From assembly GCA_965140555.1 (NCBI GenBank), contig OZ223260.1, positions 62,001 through 126,000 of the forward strand: 64,000 nucleotides of DNA, read 5' to 3'. The DNA is from UBA1351 sp965140555 (GTDB taxonomy: Bacteria > Bacillota > Clostridia > Lachnospirales > Vallitaleaceae). How positions within the stretch are numbered: the first letter of the stretch is position 1; the number at the start of each line of letters is the position of its first letter. The position numbers were made by a program, and so were the translations under genes. This document shows positions 31,865-39,958 of the stretch, in pieces. The notes under the pieces were generated by a model. It saw only the letters and a program-made list of their open reading frames with translations, had not been told where the DNA came from and ran no database searches.

Positions 31865-32542
31865 ATGTATGATAAAGGCATTCTGTCAGAAAAAGTAGCA
31901 GAAGATATAAGACAAATGATTGTGGACAAGAATTTGAAACCTGGGGATAAGCTTCCTAATGAAATCGAGATGGCAGAGTTGATTAATGTAAGTCGTTCGA
32001 CAGTACGCGAGGCAATAAAAATACTGGTGTCAACCAATGTGCTTGTTGTTAAACGGGGGTTAGGAACGTTTGTTACTAAAAATCCGGGTGTATCCAAAGA
32101 TCCTTTGGGCATACATTTTATGGAGGAAGATAATCTGCTTTTGCATTTTTTTGAAATGCGCCTTATATTAGAGCCTCAGATGATACGTATTGCAGCCATA
32201 CGAGGGACAGAAGCAGATTTTTTGAGAATTGAAGTTGCCTATAGAGAAGTTATTGATCGTATTCGTGATGGCAAAAATCATACAAGTGCGGATATTCGTT
32301 TTCATAATCGTATCGCAGAAGCAACGCATAATCCCATTATGAAGCGAATTATACCTATAATTAATGATGGTATTAAAGGCGGTTATTCTAAGACGAAGGA
32401 TAATCCTGAAATGGCAGAAGTTGTATTAGCTCAGCATGCAGAAATAATGAGGTCATTAAGAGCTAGAGACCCGGAAGCGGCTTTTAAAGCTATGGAAAGT
32501 CATATAGAATATGGTTTGAGTCGTTCCAAAAAAATATCCTAG
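31865..32542 (+). CDS. FCD-type GntR regulator, probably of KDG metabolism
   Basis: A 225-residue protein. The N-terminal GntR winged helix shows LKPGDKLPNEIEMAELINVSRSTVREAIKILVS and the wing GLGTFV. The C-terminal FCD domain carries the metal-site residues: Asp and His in DIRFHNRIAEATHNP, His in AQHAEIMRSL, and His in MESHIEYG. FCD regulators usually bind sugar acids. Its location beside eda-kdgK and the GTTGTCTGACAAC palindrome there make KDG or KDPG a plausible effector (inference). Good AAGGAGG site. Confidence 0.85.
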   Translation: MYDKGILSEKVAEDIRQMIVDKNLKPGDKLPNEIEMAELINVSRSTVREAIKILVSTNVLVVKRGLGTFVTKNPGVSKDPLGIHFMEEDNLLLHFFEMRLILEPQMIRIAAIRGTEADFLRIEVAYREVIDRIRDGKNHTSADIRFHNRIAEATHNPIMKRIIPIINDGIKGGYSKTKDNPEMAEVVLAQHAEIMRSLRARDPEAAFKAMESHIEYGLSRSKKIS

Positions 32543-32553
32543 ATAAATGAGAC

Positions 32554-32584
32554 AACCACCACTTGACAAGATGGTGGTTTTTAT
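32554..32584 (+). terminator. Terminator of the GntR gene
   Basis: AACCACCA pairs with TGGTGGTT around a 10-nt loop, followed by T-rich DNA. The loop contains the -35 box of the clpB promoter. Confidence 0.78.
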
Positions 32585-32625
32585 ATACAATACTATTATC
32601 AGCACTCGACAACGAAGAGTGCTAA
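32563..32625 (+). promoter_or_regulatory. clpB promoter with CIRCE operator
   Basis: A -35 TTGACA (32563-32568) and -10 TACAAT (32586-32591) are 17 bp apart. The CIRCE element TCAGCACTC-N9-GAGTGCTAA at 32599-32625 differs from the consensus at one base. This predicts HrcA repression and heat induction. Confidence 0.92.
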
Positions 32626-32647
32626 CACATGGAAAGGATGTGATGAT

Positions 32648-35272
32648 ATGAACATGGAAATGATGACAAAACGCTCCATGGAAAGCATAGAACAAGCACA
32701 GAAAATGGCTATTCGACTCAATCATACACAGATCGACCCCTTACATTTACACTATGGTTTATTGGCGGATACTCAAGGTCTAATTCATAATATATTATCA
32801 ACAGAAAAAGTAGATGTAAAACGCTATCTATCCGCTATTGAAGAGGCATTGAATAATGAACCTCAAGTAGAAAATGCATCGAATGAACTTTATGCATCAA
32901 GACCGCTCAATCGTGTTTTTGTTCAAGCGGAAGATATTGCTAAGAGTATGCAAGACGAGTATATTAGTGTGGAACATCTATACTTAGCACTTATAAAGAC
33001 AGCTAAGGGAAAAGATAAAACACTTTTGAATCAATTTGGAATCACACAAGACTTAGTTTTACGTGGATTAAAAGGTATTCGAGAGAATAGGAAGGTAACG
33101 AGTGATAATCCGGAGTCTCAATATGAAGCATTGAGTAAATTCGGACGCGACCTTGTGGAAATGGCACGTGAAGGGAAATTGGATCCGGTTATCGGACGCG
33201 ATGAAGAGATTCGACGAGCCATTCGAATATTGTCTAGACGAACGAAGAATAATCCGGTTCTTATTGGAGAACCCGGAGTAGGAAAGACAGCCGTTGTTGA
33301 AGGATTAGCACAACGTATATTAGCCGGGGACGTTCCGGATGGACTAAAGAACAAGAGCGTGTTTGCCCTTGATATGGGAGCGCTAATTGCAGGAGCAAAG
33401 TATCGAGGTGAATTTGAAGAACGATTAAAGACGATTCTTGAAGAAATTGCACAATCAGAAGGTCGCATTATTCTCTTTATCGATGAATTGCATACGATTG
33501 TCGGTGCGGGAAAAACAGAAGGATCCATGGATGCAGGGAATTTATTAAAACCTATGTTGGCGAGAGGTGAACTACGATTAATTGGTGCAACAACCCTTGA
33601 TGAGTACCGTAAGTATATTGAAAAAGATGCAGCGCTTGAACGGCGATTTCAACCGATTATGGTATCAGAACCAACAGTTGAAGCAACGATTGCTATTTTG
33701 CGAGGGTTAAAGGAACGTTTTGAAATTCATCATGGGGTAAGAATGACAGATAATGCGATTATCGCCTGTGCAAAATTATCCCATCGCTATATTTCAGATC
33801 GCTTTTTACCGGATAAGGCTATTGACCTCATGGATGAAGCCCTTGCAATGCTAAGGACAGAGATTGATTCTATGCCCCAAGAAGTGGATGTTCTATCCAG
33901 ACGTATTATGCAAAAAGAAATTGAGCGTCAAACACTTTCTAACGAAAAAGATGCCGATGCTCGTAGGGCAAAAGAACAACTCGATGAAGAAATAGCACAA
34001 TTAAAAGATGAATTCCACGAACTTAAAGCAAAGTGGGAAGTTGAAAAGCATGGCATTGATCAAGAAAAATCCATAAAAAAAGCCATCGATGATGTAAAAC
34101 ATCAAATTGAAGAGGCAGAGCGTGAATATAATCTTGAGAAACTAGCGGCTCTTAAATATGGGAAATTGGTTGACTTGGAAAATCAATTACGTATACAACA
34201 AGAAGAACGGTTTGCTATGAAGGAAACAAGTTTGCTTAAGGAAGAAGTCACAGAACTTGAAATATCTGAAATCATCAGTCGCTGGACCGGAATTCCGGTG
34301 AGTAAGCTTGTTGAAACCGAAAAAACGAAATTATTGCAATTAGAACATATTCTTCATGAACGTGTTATCGGACAAGATGAAGCAGTACAGGCTGTGTCAG
34401 ATGCAGTTATTCGAGGTCGTGCAGGACTCAAAGATCCGTCTAAACCTATTGGCTCTTGTATTTTCTTAGGACCGACAGGTGTGGGTAAAACGGAATTGGC
34501 AAAGGCTTTGGCAGAAGTTCTTTTTGATGATGAAGATAACATGATTCGTATTGATATGAGTGAGTATATGGAAAAACATGCTGTAAGTCGTTTGATTGGA
34601 GCCCCGCCGGGATATGTCGGGTATGAACAAGGTGGCCAATTAACGGAGGCAGTCCGAAGACGTCCTTATAGTGTTATTTTATTTGATGAAATAGAAAAAG
34701 CACATCCGGAAGTTTACAATGTCTTGTTACAACTTTTGGATGACGGTCGTTTGACAGATGCTCAAGGACATGTGGTTGATTTTAAAAACACAGTGGTCAT
34801 AATGACGTCAAATATCGGTAGTCATTTACTCTTAGATGATTTGAACCGCGTAGAGAGTGAGGGTATAAGTCAAGAGACAAGAGAAAGTGTTATGCAATTA
34901 TTGCATCAAGCATTCAAACCGGAGCTATTGAATCGTTTGGATGAAATTGTACTCTTTACACCTCTCGATCGAGAAGCGATTCAATCGATTGTTCGCTTAC
35001 TGATACATGAAGTCAATATGCGCCTAGATGATCGTCATATTCAACTGGAATTAACACCTCGAGCACTTGAACATATTGCAAAGGAAAGTTATAATCCGGT
35101 TTTTGGTGCAAGACCTGTGCGTCGCTATATTCAATCCGTTGTTGAAACACAACTTGGGCGTTCTATTATTGCCGGAGAGATTCAAGATGGTGATACGGTC
35201 AAATTGGATGTGGTGGATGAACAATTTGTCGTCCAAACAGAAAGTGGAAATGAAACTTTCCAAACGGTTTGA
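32648..35272 (+). CDS. clpB: ATP-dependent disaggregase ClpB
   Basis: An 874-residue Hsp100 protein. Clp N-domain (~1-150). AAA1 has Walker A GEPGVGKTA (~211) and FIDELHTIVGAG. A long middle coiled-coil domain spans ~415-530 (Glu/Lys-rich), the feature that separates ClpB from ClpC/ClpA. AAA2 has GPTGVGKTELAKAL (~615) and the arginine-rich C-terminal GARPVRRYIQ. It extracts polypeptides from aggregates with DnaK. Start MNMEMMTKRS fits the family. It is under CIRCE control. Confidence 0.95.
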   Translation: MNMEMMTKRSMESIEQAQKMAIRLNHTQIDPLHLHYGLLADTQGLIHNILSTEKVDVKRYLSAIEEALNNEPQVENASNELYASRPLNRVFVQAEDIAKSMQDEYISVEHLYLALIKTAKGKDKTLLNQFGITQDLVLRGLKGIRENRKVTSDNPESQYEALSKFGRDLVEMAREGKLDPVIGRDEEIRRAIRILSRRTKNNPVLIGEPGVGKTAVVEGLAQRILAGDVPDGLKNKSVFALDMGALIAGAKYRGEFEERLKTILEEIAQSEGRIILFIDELHTIVGAGKTEGSMDAGNLLKPMLARGELRLIGATTLDEYRKYIEKDAALERRFQPIMVSEPTVEATIAILRGLKERFEIHHGVRMTDNAIIACAKLSHRYISDRFLPDKAIDLMDEALAMLRTEIDSMPQEVDVLSRRIMQKEIERQTLSNEKDADARRAKEQLDEEIAQLKDEFHELKAKWEVEKHGIDQEKSIKKAIDDVKHQIEEAEREYNLEKLAALKYGKLVDLENQLRIQQEERFAMKETSLLKEEVTELEISEIISRWTGIPVSKLVETEKTKLLQLEHILHERVIGQDEAVQAVSDAVIRGRAGLKDPSKPIGSCIFLGPTGVGKTELAKALAEVLFDDEDNMIRIDMSEYMEKHAVSRLIGAPPGYVGYEQGGQLTEAVRRRPYSVILFDEIEKAHPEVYNVLLQLLDDGRLTDAQGHVVDFKNTVVIMTSNIGSHLLLDDLNRVESEGISQETRESVMQLLHQAFKPELLNRLDEIVLFTPLDREAIQSIVRLLIHEVNMRLDDRHIQLELTPRALEHIAKESYNPVFGARPVRRYIQSVVETQLGRSIIAGEIQDGDTVKLDVVDEQFVVQTESGNETFQTV

Positions 35273-35322
35273 TTCTTGATATACTATAGGCTATAGTAAA
35301 GATTTTGCGAAAGGAGTCGCGT

Positions 35323-35550
35323 ATGTCAGAAGAAGAATTAAGTCAATCCATTAAAGATCGATATACAAAGGTTTGTATCTGCAAATCTATTAGCCGCGAA
35401 ACAATGAAAAAAGTTATTAGAGAAGGCGCTACAACGTTGAACCAAGTTCGGTATAAAACCGGTGCCGGTTCCGGACCTTGTAAAGGCAGACGATGTACCC
35501 CTAAGATAGAAGAATTACTAAGAGCTTATGAAGAGGGGGAGTTTAAATGA
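35323..35550 (+). CDS. BFD-like [2Fe-2S]-binding domain protein
   Basis: A 75-residue protein with four cysteines in the BFD arrangement: CIC near residue 20 and C-x4-C in GSGPCKGRRCTPKIEELL near residue 53. BFD domains bind a [2Fe-2S] cluster and serve in iron release or as redox partners. ATG 35323 follows AAAGGAG. Its stop overlaps the start of the next gene by 4 nt (ATGA), so the two are translationally coupled. Confidence 0.85.
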   Translation: MSEEELSQSIKDRYTKVCICKSISRETMKKVIREGATTLNQVRYKTGAGSGPCKGRRCTPKIEELLRAYEEGEFK

Positions 35551-35888
35551 TTGTTTATCATTATCCGAAGTGCACGACATGTAAGAAAGCCTTGAAGTGG
35601 CTTACAGATCATGGCTATAGTTATGAAGCCTATGATATTGTGAAGGAGACCCCTGGCAAAGAAGACTTAGAACAGTGGATATTAGATAGTGAGCGCCCTA
35701 TTCGAAGCTTTTTCAATACTTCAGGTATGAAGTATAGGGAGCTGGGATTAAAAGATAAAATTGCAGATATGACAGTGCAAGAAGCTGCAAAGATGTTATC
35801 AGAAGACGGTATGCTCATCAAGCGTCCGTTAATTATTGATGAACATACCGTCTATAGTGGGTTTAAGCCCGGATTTTTTGAAGCGTAA
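35547..35888 (+). CDS. ArsC/Spx-family thioredoxin-fold protein
   Basis: A 113-residue protein with the CTTC motif at residues 9-12, followed by the ArsC-family pattern (KETPGKEDLEQWI, FFNTSGMKYRELGLKDKI, LIKRPLIID, GFKPGFFE). Arsenate reductases of this family use a single N-terminal Cys, while Spx/YffB-type members carry CxxC, so it is more likely a redox or regulatory protein than a true arsenate reductase. It is coupled to the BFD-like gene by a 4-nt overlap, hinting at a shared redox task. Confidence 0.82.
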   Translation: MIVYHYPKCTTCKKALKWLTDHGYSYEAYDIVKETPGKEDLEQWILDSERPIRSFFNTSGMKYRELGLKDKIADMTVQEAAKMLSEDGMLIKRPLIIDEHTVYSGFKPGFFEA

Positions 35889-35894
35889 TAAGTT

Positions 35895-37373
35895 TTATAA
35901 TTTTAATTGAAGGGTAATATCAGCGCCAATGAGTGTTAAGACTTGTTGGTGCTGATTTTTTATAGGAATACAGATGGTTACGCAAGGTTCTTTAGAAAGT
36001 GATGAAATATAAACGGATGACACATGAGGAGAACCCTTGGAGGCTCCGACAAACCAATCTCTAAATGTAGCGGATTCTAGTTCATTAGTAGGATTGGAAT
36101 AGATAAAGGAGCCATCTAACCGATTACTCCATATCGCTTCAACAGAGGAGGATCCATCTAGAACGGTGTCTAAAATTTGTTTGTGTGCCAAAGGATTATC
36201 TTCGGATAGTATGGGATTATGATCAATGACAACTTCCATGTGTTCTTGAATTTGTTGTGATTGTTCCTGAATGCGTTTCATCAAATAATCAATCAAGTCG
36301 TCAGAAAGCTTGGCAGTCATATGATCAAGGGTGAGGGAGGCGTCTTCAATATCCTTTTTGGAATAATCAAGGGCGGTTGCTTGGTCATATTGATGGGCAA
36401 TGGTATCGTCTAGTTCTTCCACGGCTTCCCCTAGGGTTCTTGAGGCACCTTCAATATGACGAACAGTGCCATTTAAGTGTTCGATGCGGGAAGTATTTGT
36501 TTTAAGGAGTGTATTTGTATGAAGACTTTTTTCTTGTTGATCTTTAAATGAGGTGGTTATTTCGGTTAAATCACTTTTTAACTCTTTTGAGTTTTTAACG
36601 GCCTGTGTGATAGCAGTAGAAGTCTTATCAGAGGCAGTTAAAACTTGATGGATACTTGTATCAATCTCTTCCATAATAGAGACGATAGAGGCCGTGGAAT
36701 CAGAACTTTGCTTAGCAAGTTGCTGGATTTCTGAAGCTACAACGGCAAATCCTTTGCCGGCTTCACCGGCCCGTGCAGATTCAATAGAAGCATTTAAGGC
36801 GAGCAATCCGGTCTGTTTATAAAAGGATTGAACCGTTTCAAATATGGAAGCAATTTTAGTCGCTGAGTCCGTTAGATGATTGACGGACTCAATAGTAGTA
36901 TTGTTGGTTTTTTCAATACCATTAATAAGGCTTATTGTTCCCTCTAATGTTTCAAGTTGCTGTTGAATCATTAAGGCAGATGCTTCAATAGAGTCATTCA
37001 ATGCGTGATTTGAAGCAAGGAGCGATTGAATATCTTGATGGAGTTGATCCGATGTGGATACTAAATCATCAACGAGATTAAGATTCGTTGTATTGGCTTC
37101 TTTGAGTGTAGTGGATGCATTGTAAGCTTGCTCTACATAATGCAATTGTTCATTGAAAACTTGTGTCATATTTGCAGTAGAGCGATGCAATTGTGTAGAT
37201 ATAACTTGTATATCAAATTGCAATTCAATGAATTGATCTCGGATGGAATGAATATGAGAAACGAGCTCGCCATCTTGATAATGGAAACGATGGCTATCGA
37301 AAGAGTCGAGTAAATTTCCCTGAGCTATACTTTTAGTATACTTACTAAGTTTTTTTAATCTGTTATTAATCAT
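35895..37373 (-). CDS. Soluble methyl-accepting chemotaxis protein with C-terminal Cache-like domain
   Basis: A 492-residue receptor with no convincing membrane helix. The N-terminal ~60 residues are coiled coil. The signalling hairpin tip is GLLALNASIESARAGEAGKGFAVVASEIQQLAKQS (~189-223). After the signalling domain (ending ~350), the last ~140 residues look like a Cache/PDC-type sensor (SVEAIWSNRLDGSFIYSNP, FRDWFVGASKG, SSLSKEPCVTICIPIKN, LTLIGADI). A sensor placed after the signalling domain is unusual. ATG 37373 follows GGAGG on the minus strand; a longer in-frame extension runs through a leader hairpin and is not favoured. Confidence 0.85.
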   Translation of the reverse strand: MINNRLKKLSKYTKSIAQGNLLDSFDSHRFHYQDGELVSHIHSIRDQFIELQFDIQVISTQLHRSTANMTQVFNEQLHYVEQAYNASTTLKEANTTNLNLVDDLVSTSDQLHQDIQSLLASNHALNDSIEASALMIQQQLETLEGTISLINGIEKTNNTTIESVNHLTDSATKIASIFETVQSFYKQTGLLALNASIESARAGEAGKGFAVVASEIQQLAKQSSDSTASIVSIMEEIDTSIHQVLTASDKTSTAITQAVKNSKELKSDLTEITTSFKDQQEKSLHTNTLLKTNTSRIEHLNGTVRHIEGASRTLGEAVEELDDTIAHQYDQATALDYSKKDIEDASLTLDHMTAKLSDDLIDYLMKRIQEQSQQIQEHMEVVIDHNPILSEDNPLAHKQILDTVLDGSSSVEAIWSNRLDGSFIYSNPTNELESATFRDWFVGASKGSPHVSSVYISSLSKEPCVTICIPIKNQHQQVLTLIGADITLQLKL

Positions 37374-37393
37374 GTTACACCTCCATATATGCA

Positions 37394-37464
37394 AAAAAAC
37401 GCTCACGGTCGTGAGCGCCATTGCTTTGTTCAATAATAGTATCGCAATTTTGCAAGATTGTCAA
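37394..37464 (-). promoter_or_regulatory. Promoter and leader terminator-like hairpin of the soluble chemoreceptor gene
   Basis: On the minus strand, a -35 TTGACA (37464-37459) and -10 TACTAT (37441-37436) are 17 bp apart. About 12 nt after the expected start, CGCTCAC-GACC-GTGAGCG is followed by seven T, a complete intrinsic-terminator shape, all before the ribosome site. This predicts attenuation or weak read-through expression. Confidence 0.6.
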
Positions 37465-37481
37465 ATATTTTGAAGGAAAGA

Positions 37482-37510
37482 TTGCATTTGCTTCAATACG
37501 GTGCTATGAT
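37482..37510 (+). promoter_or_regulatory. Promoter of the MFS transporter gene
   Basis: A -35 TTGCAT (37482-37487) and -10 TATGAT (37505-37510) are 17 bp apart, divergent from the chemoreceptor promoter 18 bp away. Confidence 0.65.
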
Positions 37511-37551
37511 AGACAAGGCAAATATTCAAGACATTATAAAGGAAGACAATC

Positions 37552-38784
37552 ATGAAGAAAAAAATATCACTAAATGCATACAATAAGTTACCAAAAGAAA
37601 TCTATGTACTGTTCGTTGCGCGTATTATAAATCGTATGGGAGGCTTTGTACACCCGTTTATCACTTTTTTCTTGACGCTAAATTTAGGTATGTCCCAAGT
37701 ACAAGCCGGAAGCTATATGATGATTAATGGAATTGCCTCCATGTGTGGTTCTATGGTTGGAGGTTTTTTAGGGGATCATCTAGGTAGAAAGCGTATCTAT
37801 GTTGCAGCTCAAGCAATAGCAGCCTTTATGTTCATTCCATGTGGTTTTATCGGTAACCATATAGGCGTCGTCTATCTTTTAATAGGAGCCTCTTTTTTCT
37901 CTTCCATGGTAGGTCCGATTAATAATGCCATGGTGGCCGATTATGTGGATAAAGATGACCGTAAACGTGCCTATGCATTGCTTTATTATGGGATTAATGT
38001 CGGTGTTGCTATAGGGCCGCTAATTGGTGGATATCTTTTTAAATCCTATATTAACTGGTTTTTCTGGGGAGATGCATTAACCACATTAGTCGGGGCGTTA
38101 CTCATTCTCTTATTTATCAAGGAGTCTAGAATGACACGAGAAGAGATGGAAGAGAAATCGAAGCATTTGGATGACAATGAAAAGATAGAGTACGGTTCGG
38201 TGTTTATTGCGTTTCTAAGACGTCCCACACTCGTTGCATATACCTTACTATCAATGATAACAAGTTTTGTATATGCACAAGGTGGATTTGCAATGCCTTT
38301 AACACTAAATGCTTTGTTTGAGGATCAATCAACAGTTTACTATGGAAATCTGATGAGTTTTAATGCCATTATTGTTCTGGGACTTACAGTTTTTATACTA
38401 AAAATATGTGAACGTTTTCGCTCTATAGACAGCATAATGATAGCAAATCTTCTCTATGGAGTCGGATTTGGTCTTTTTGCATTTATACATGCGTTACCTA
38501 TGTTCTATGTGGCTGTTTTCATTTGGACGGTTGGGGAAATTATAGGTGTAACGAATGGAAATGTATATGTAATGAATCATACCCCAATTTCACATCGTGC
38601 CCAATTTAGTGCACTTATCGGTATTCTGCGTGAGACGGGGTACCTAATATCACCCGTATTAAGCGGTGCGATTATTGCCGGCTTTGGATTATCATCCTTA
38701 TGGATTGTTGTCGGTGTTCTGGGTTTTGTTGCTGCTATCGGTATGTATTTTCTTGGAAAGAAAGACCGTATTGTTAAAGCATGA
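37552..38784 (+). CDS. MFS transporter
   Basis: A 410-residue membrane protein with about 12 hydrophobic segments and the MFS signature between TM2 and TM3 (GGFLGDHLGRKRIYV, ~75). A charged central loop (~195-225) separates the two halves. The pattern resembles drug-efflux MFS members, but no substrate can be assigned. It is monocistronic, with its own promoter and terminator. Confidence 0.88.
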   Translation: MKKKISLNAYNKLPKEIYVLFVARIINRMGGFVHPFITFFLTLNLGMSQVQAGSYMMINGIASMCGSMVGGFLGDHLGRKRIYVAAQAIAAFMFIPCGFIGNHIGVVYLLIGASFFSSMVGPINNAMVADYVDKDDRKRAYALLYYGINVGVAIGPLIGGYLFKSYINWFFWGDALTTLVGALLILLFIKESRMTREEMEEKSKHLDDNEKIEYGSVFIAFLRRPTLVAYTLLSMITSFVYAQGGFAMPLTLNALFEDQSTVYYGNLMSFNAIIVLGLTVFILKICERFRSIDSIMIANLLYGVGFGLFAFIHALPMFYVAVFIWTVGEIIGVTNGNVYVMNHTPISHRAQFSALIGILRETGYLISPVLSGAIIAGFGLSSLWIVVGVLGFVAAIGMYFLGKKDRIVKA

Positions 38785-38803
38785 TGATTTTTTCAGTACG
38801 TAT

Positions 38804-38844
38804 AAAAAAGCTGTATGCAATCAATGGATGCATACAGCTTTTTG
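38804..38844. terminator. Bidirectional terminator
   Basis: AAAAAGCTGTATGCA pairs with TGCATACAGCTTTTT around a 9-nt loop, between the convergent MFS and ADP-ribosylglycohydrolase-like genes. Confidence 0.9.
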
Positions 38845-38861
38845 AATACACTGATTTCAAG

Positions 38862-39791
38862 TTAGGATATTTTTACAGTGAAAACGTCAAGTTTTTCATG
38901 GCAATGCATCTTTTGTATGAGGTCCTCATCAAGGGCATCATAGCCATAATAGGCTCCGAAAACCATGCCAAGAAACATACCTCTTGAGGCGCTGTCACCA
39001 CCTGCATAAAGATTATCGCGCATTATATCCATGAAATTTATAGGAGAACCTTTTTCCATGTGGTATATCAATAGGTACAGAGCACTTGGAAAAGCACTGT
39101 CGCTGGAACAATGTTGCCCAAAAGACTGAATGACTTCTTGAGGCGTTAACCCTTTTTTTGAAGCCTTTTCCAGCATATGATTCACAGCTGCCACTTTGTC
39201 CATGACATACGCTGAAGAATGGGCATAGGCTTGCTTGAGAGCATTTTCCAACGTCATATCGGATAAGAGATAATCAAGAAGCGTGTAGATATAGGTGCCG
39301 ATTTCTAAAAGATTTTGATTGTTGTGGGTAAGTTTTGTTTGAGTTATAAAATCATCCAGTTGATAATTTTTCAAACTAAACAATGGCGCTGATCGAATAA
39401 AACCGCCTAATTCATCAGAATCCGAGCCTTCTAATAAAGAACCATCAAAATCATGGTCTTCAAATAGTGCGAGGGTTGTTTTGGTTGCTTGATCCATGTA
39501 GAATGGCTCTTTTCGTACTGTTTCTATCCAGTGTTTTTTGAAAGCCATGATATCAAAATTATTCTCATATTGAAGTGTTTCGAGTAAAATAATGGCTTGA
39601 TCACCATAGTGGGTTAAATCGCCGGCACCTTTGTTCGGGTGAAACTGTGTATGATCAGGATTAGTAAAATCGTCAATGGGTTTGTAATGTTCGTCAATGG
39701 TTTTCGTGTTATAAATCCAATGAGGGCCTAGAGCTAAAGCATCAGCAAGAAAAGCACCGTAGACGAGTCCCTTTCTATTCATTGTGTTCAT
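38862..39791 (-). CDS. ADP-ribosylglycohydrolase-fold protein with altered metal ligands
   Basis: A 309-residue, all-helical protein of the ADP-ribosylglycohydrolase/J1-crystallin superfamily. The N-terminal GLVYGAFLADALALGPHWIYN and C-terminal GGDSASRGMFLGMVFGAYYG correspond to the two metal-site motifs. The canonical TDDT is replaced by YGDQ and the second Asp of GGDTD is Ala here, so hydrolase activity is uncertain. Start ATG 39791 follows AAGGAGG on the minus strand. No neighbour suggests a substrate. Confidence 0.75.
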   Translation of the reverse strand: MNTMNRKGLVYGAFLADALALGPHWIYNTKTIDEHYKPIDDFTNPDHTQFHPNKGAGDLTHYGDQAIILLETLQYENNFDIMAFKKHWIETVRKEPFYMDQATKTTLALFEDHDFDGSLLEGSDSDELGGFIRSAPLFSLKNYQLDDFITQTKLTHNNQNLLEIGTYIYTLLDYLLSDMTLENALKQAYAHSSAYVMDKVAAVNHMLEKASKKGLTPQEVIQSFGQHCSSDSAFPSALYLLIYHMEKGSPINFMDIMRDNLYAGGDSASRGMFLGMVFGAYYGYDALDEDLIQKMHCHEKLDVFTVKIS

Positions 39792-39958
39792 GAAAAAACC
39801 TCCTTTAAGTCAGGTTAATCTGTGGTACAATATTTTTAACGATGATTTTACGTCTCCTATAAATTATAACATATATTGGATAGGTTATGTAGGGCAAGAT
39901 AAGGAATGTTACAAGAGAATAATTATCAGAAAAATGGAAGCGAAAGGAATTTTGGATT

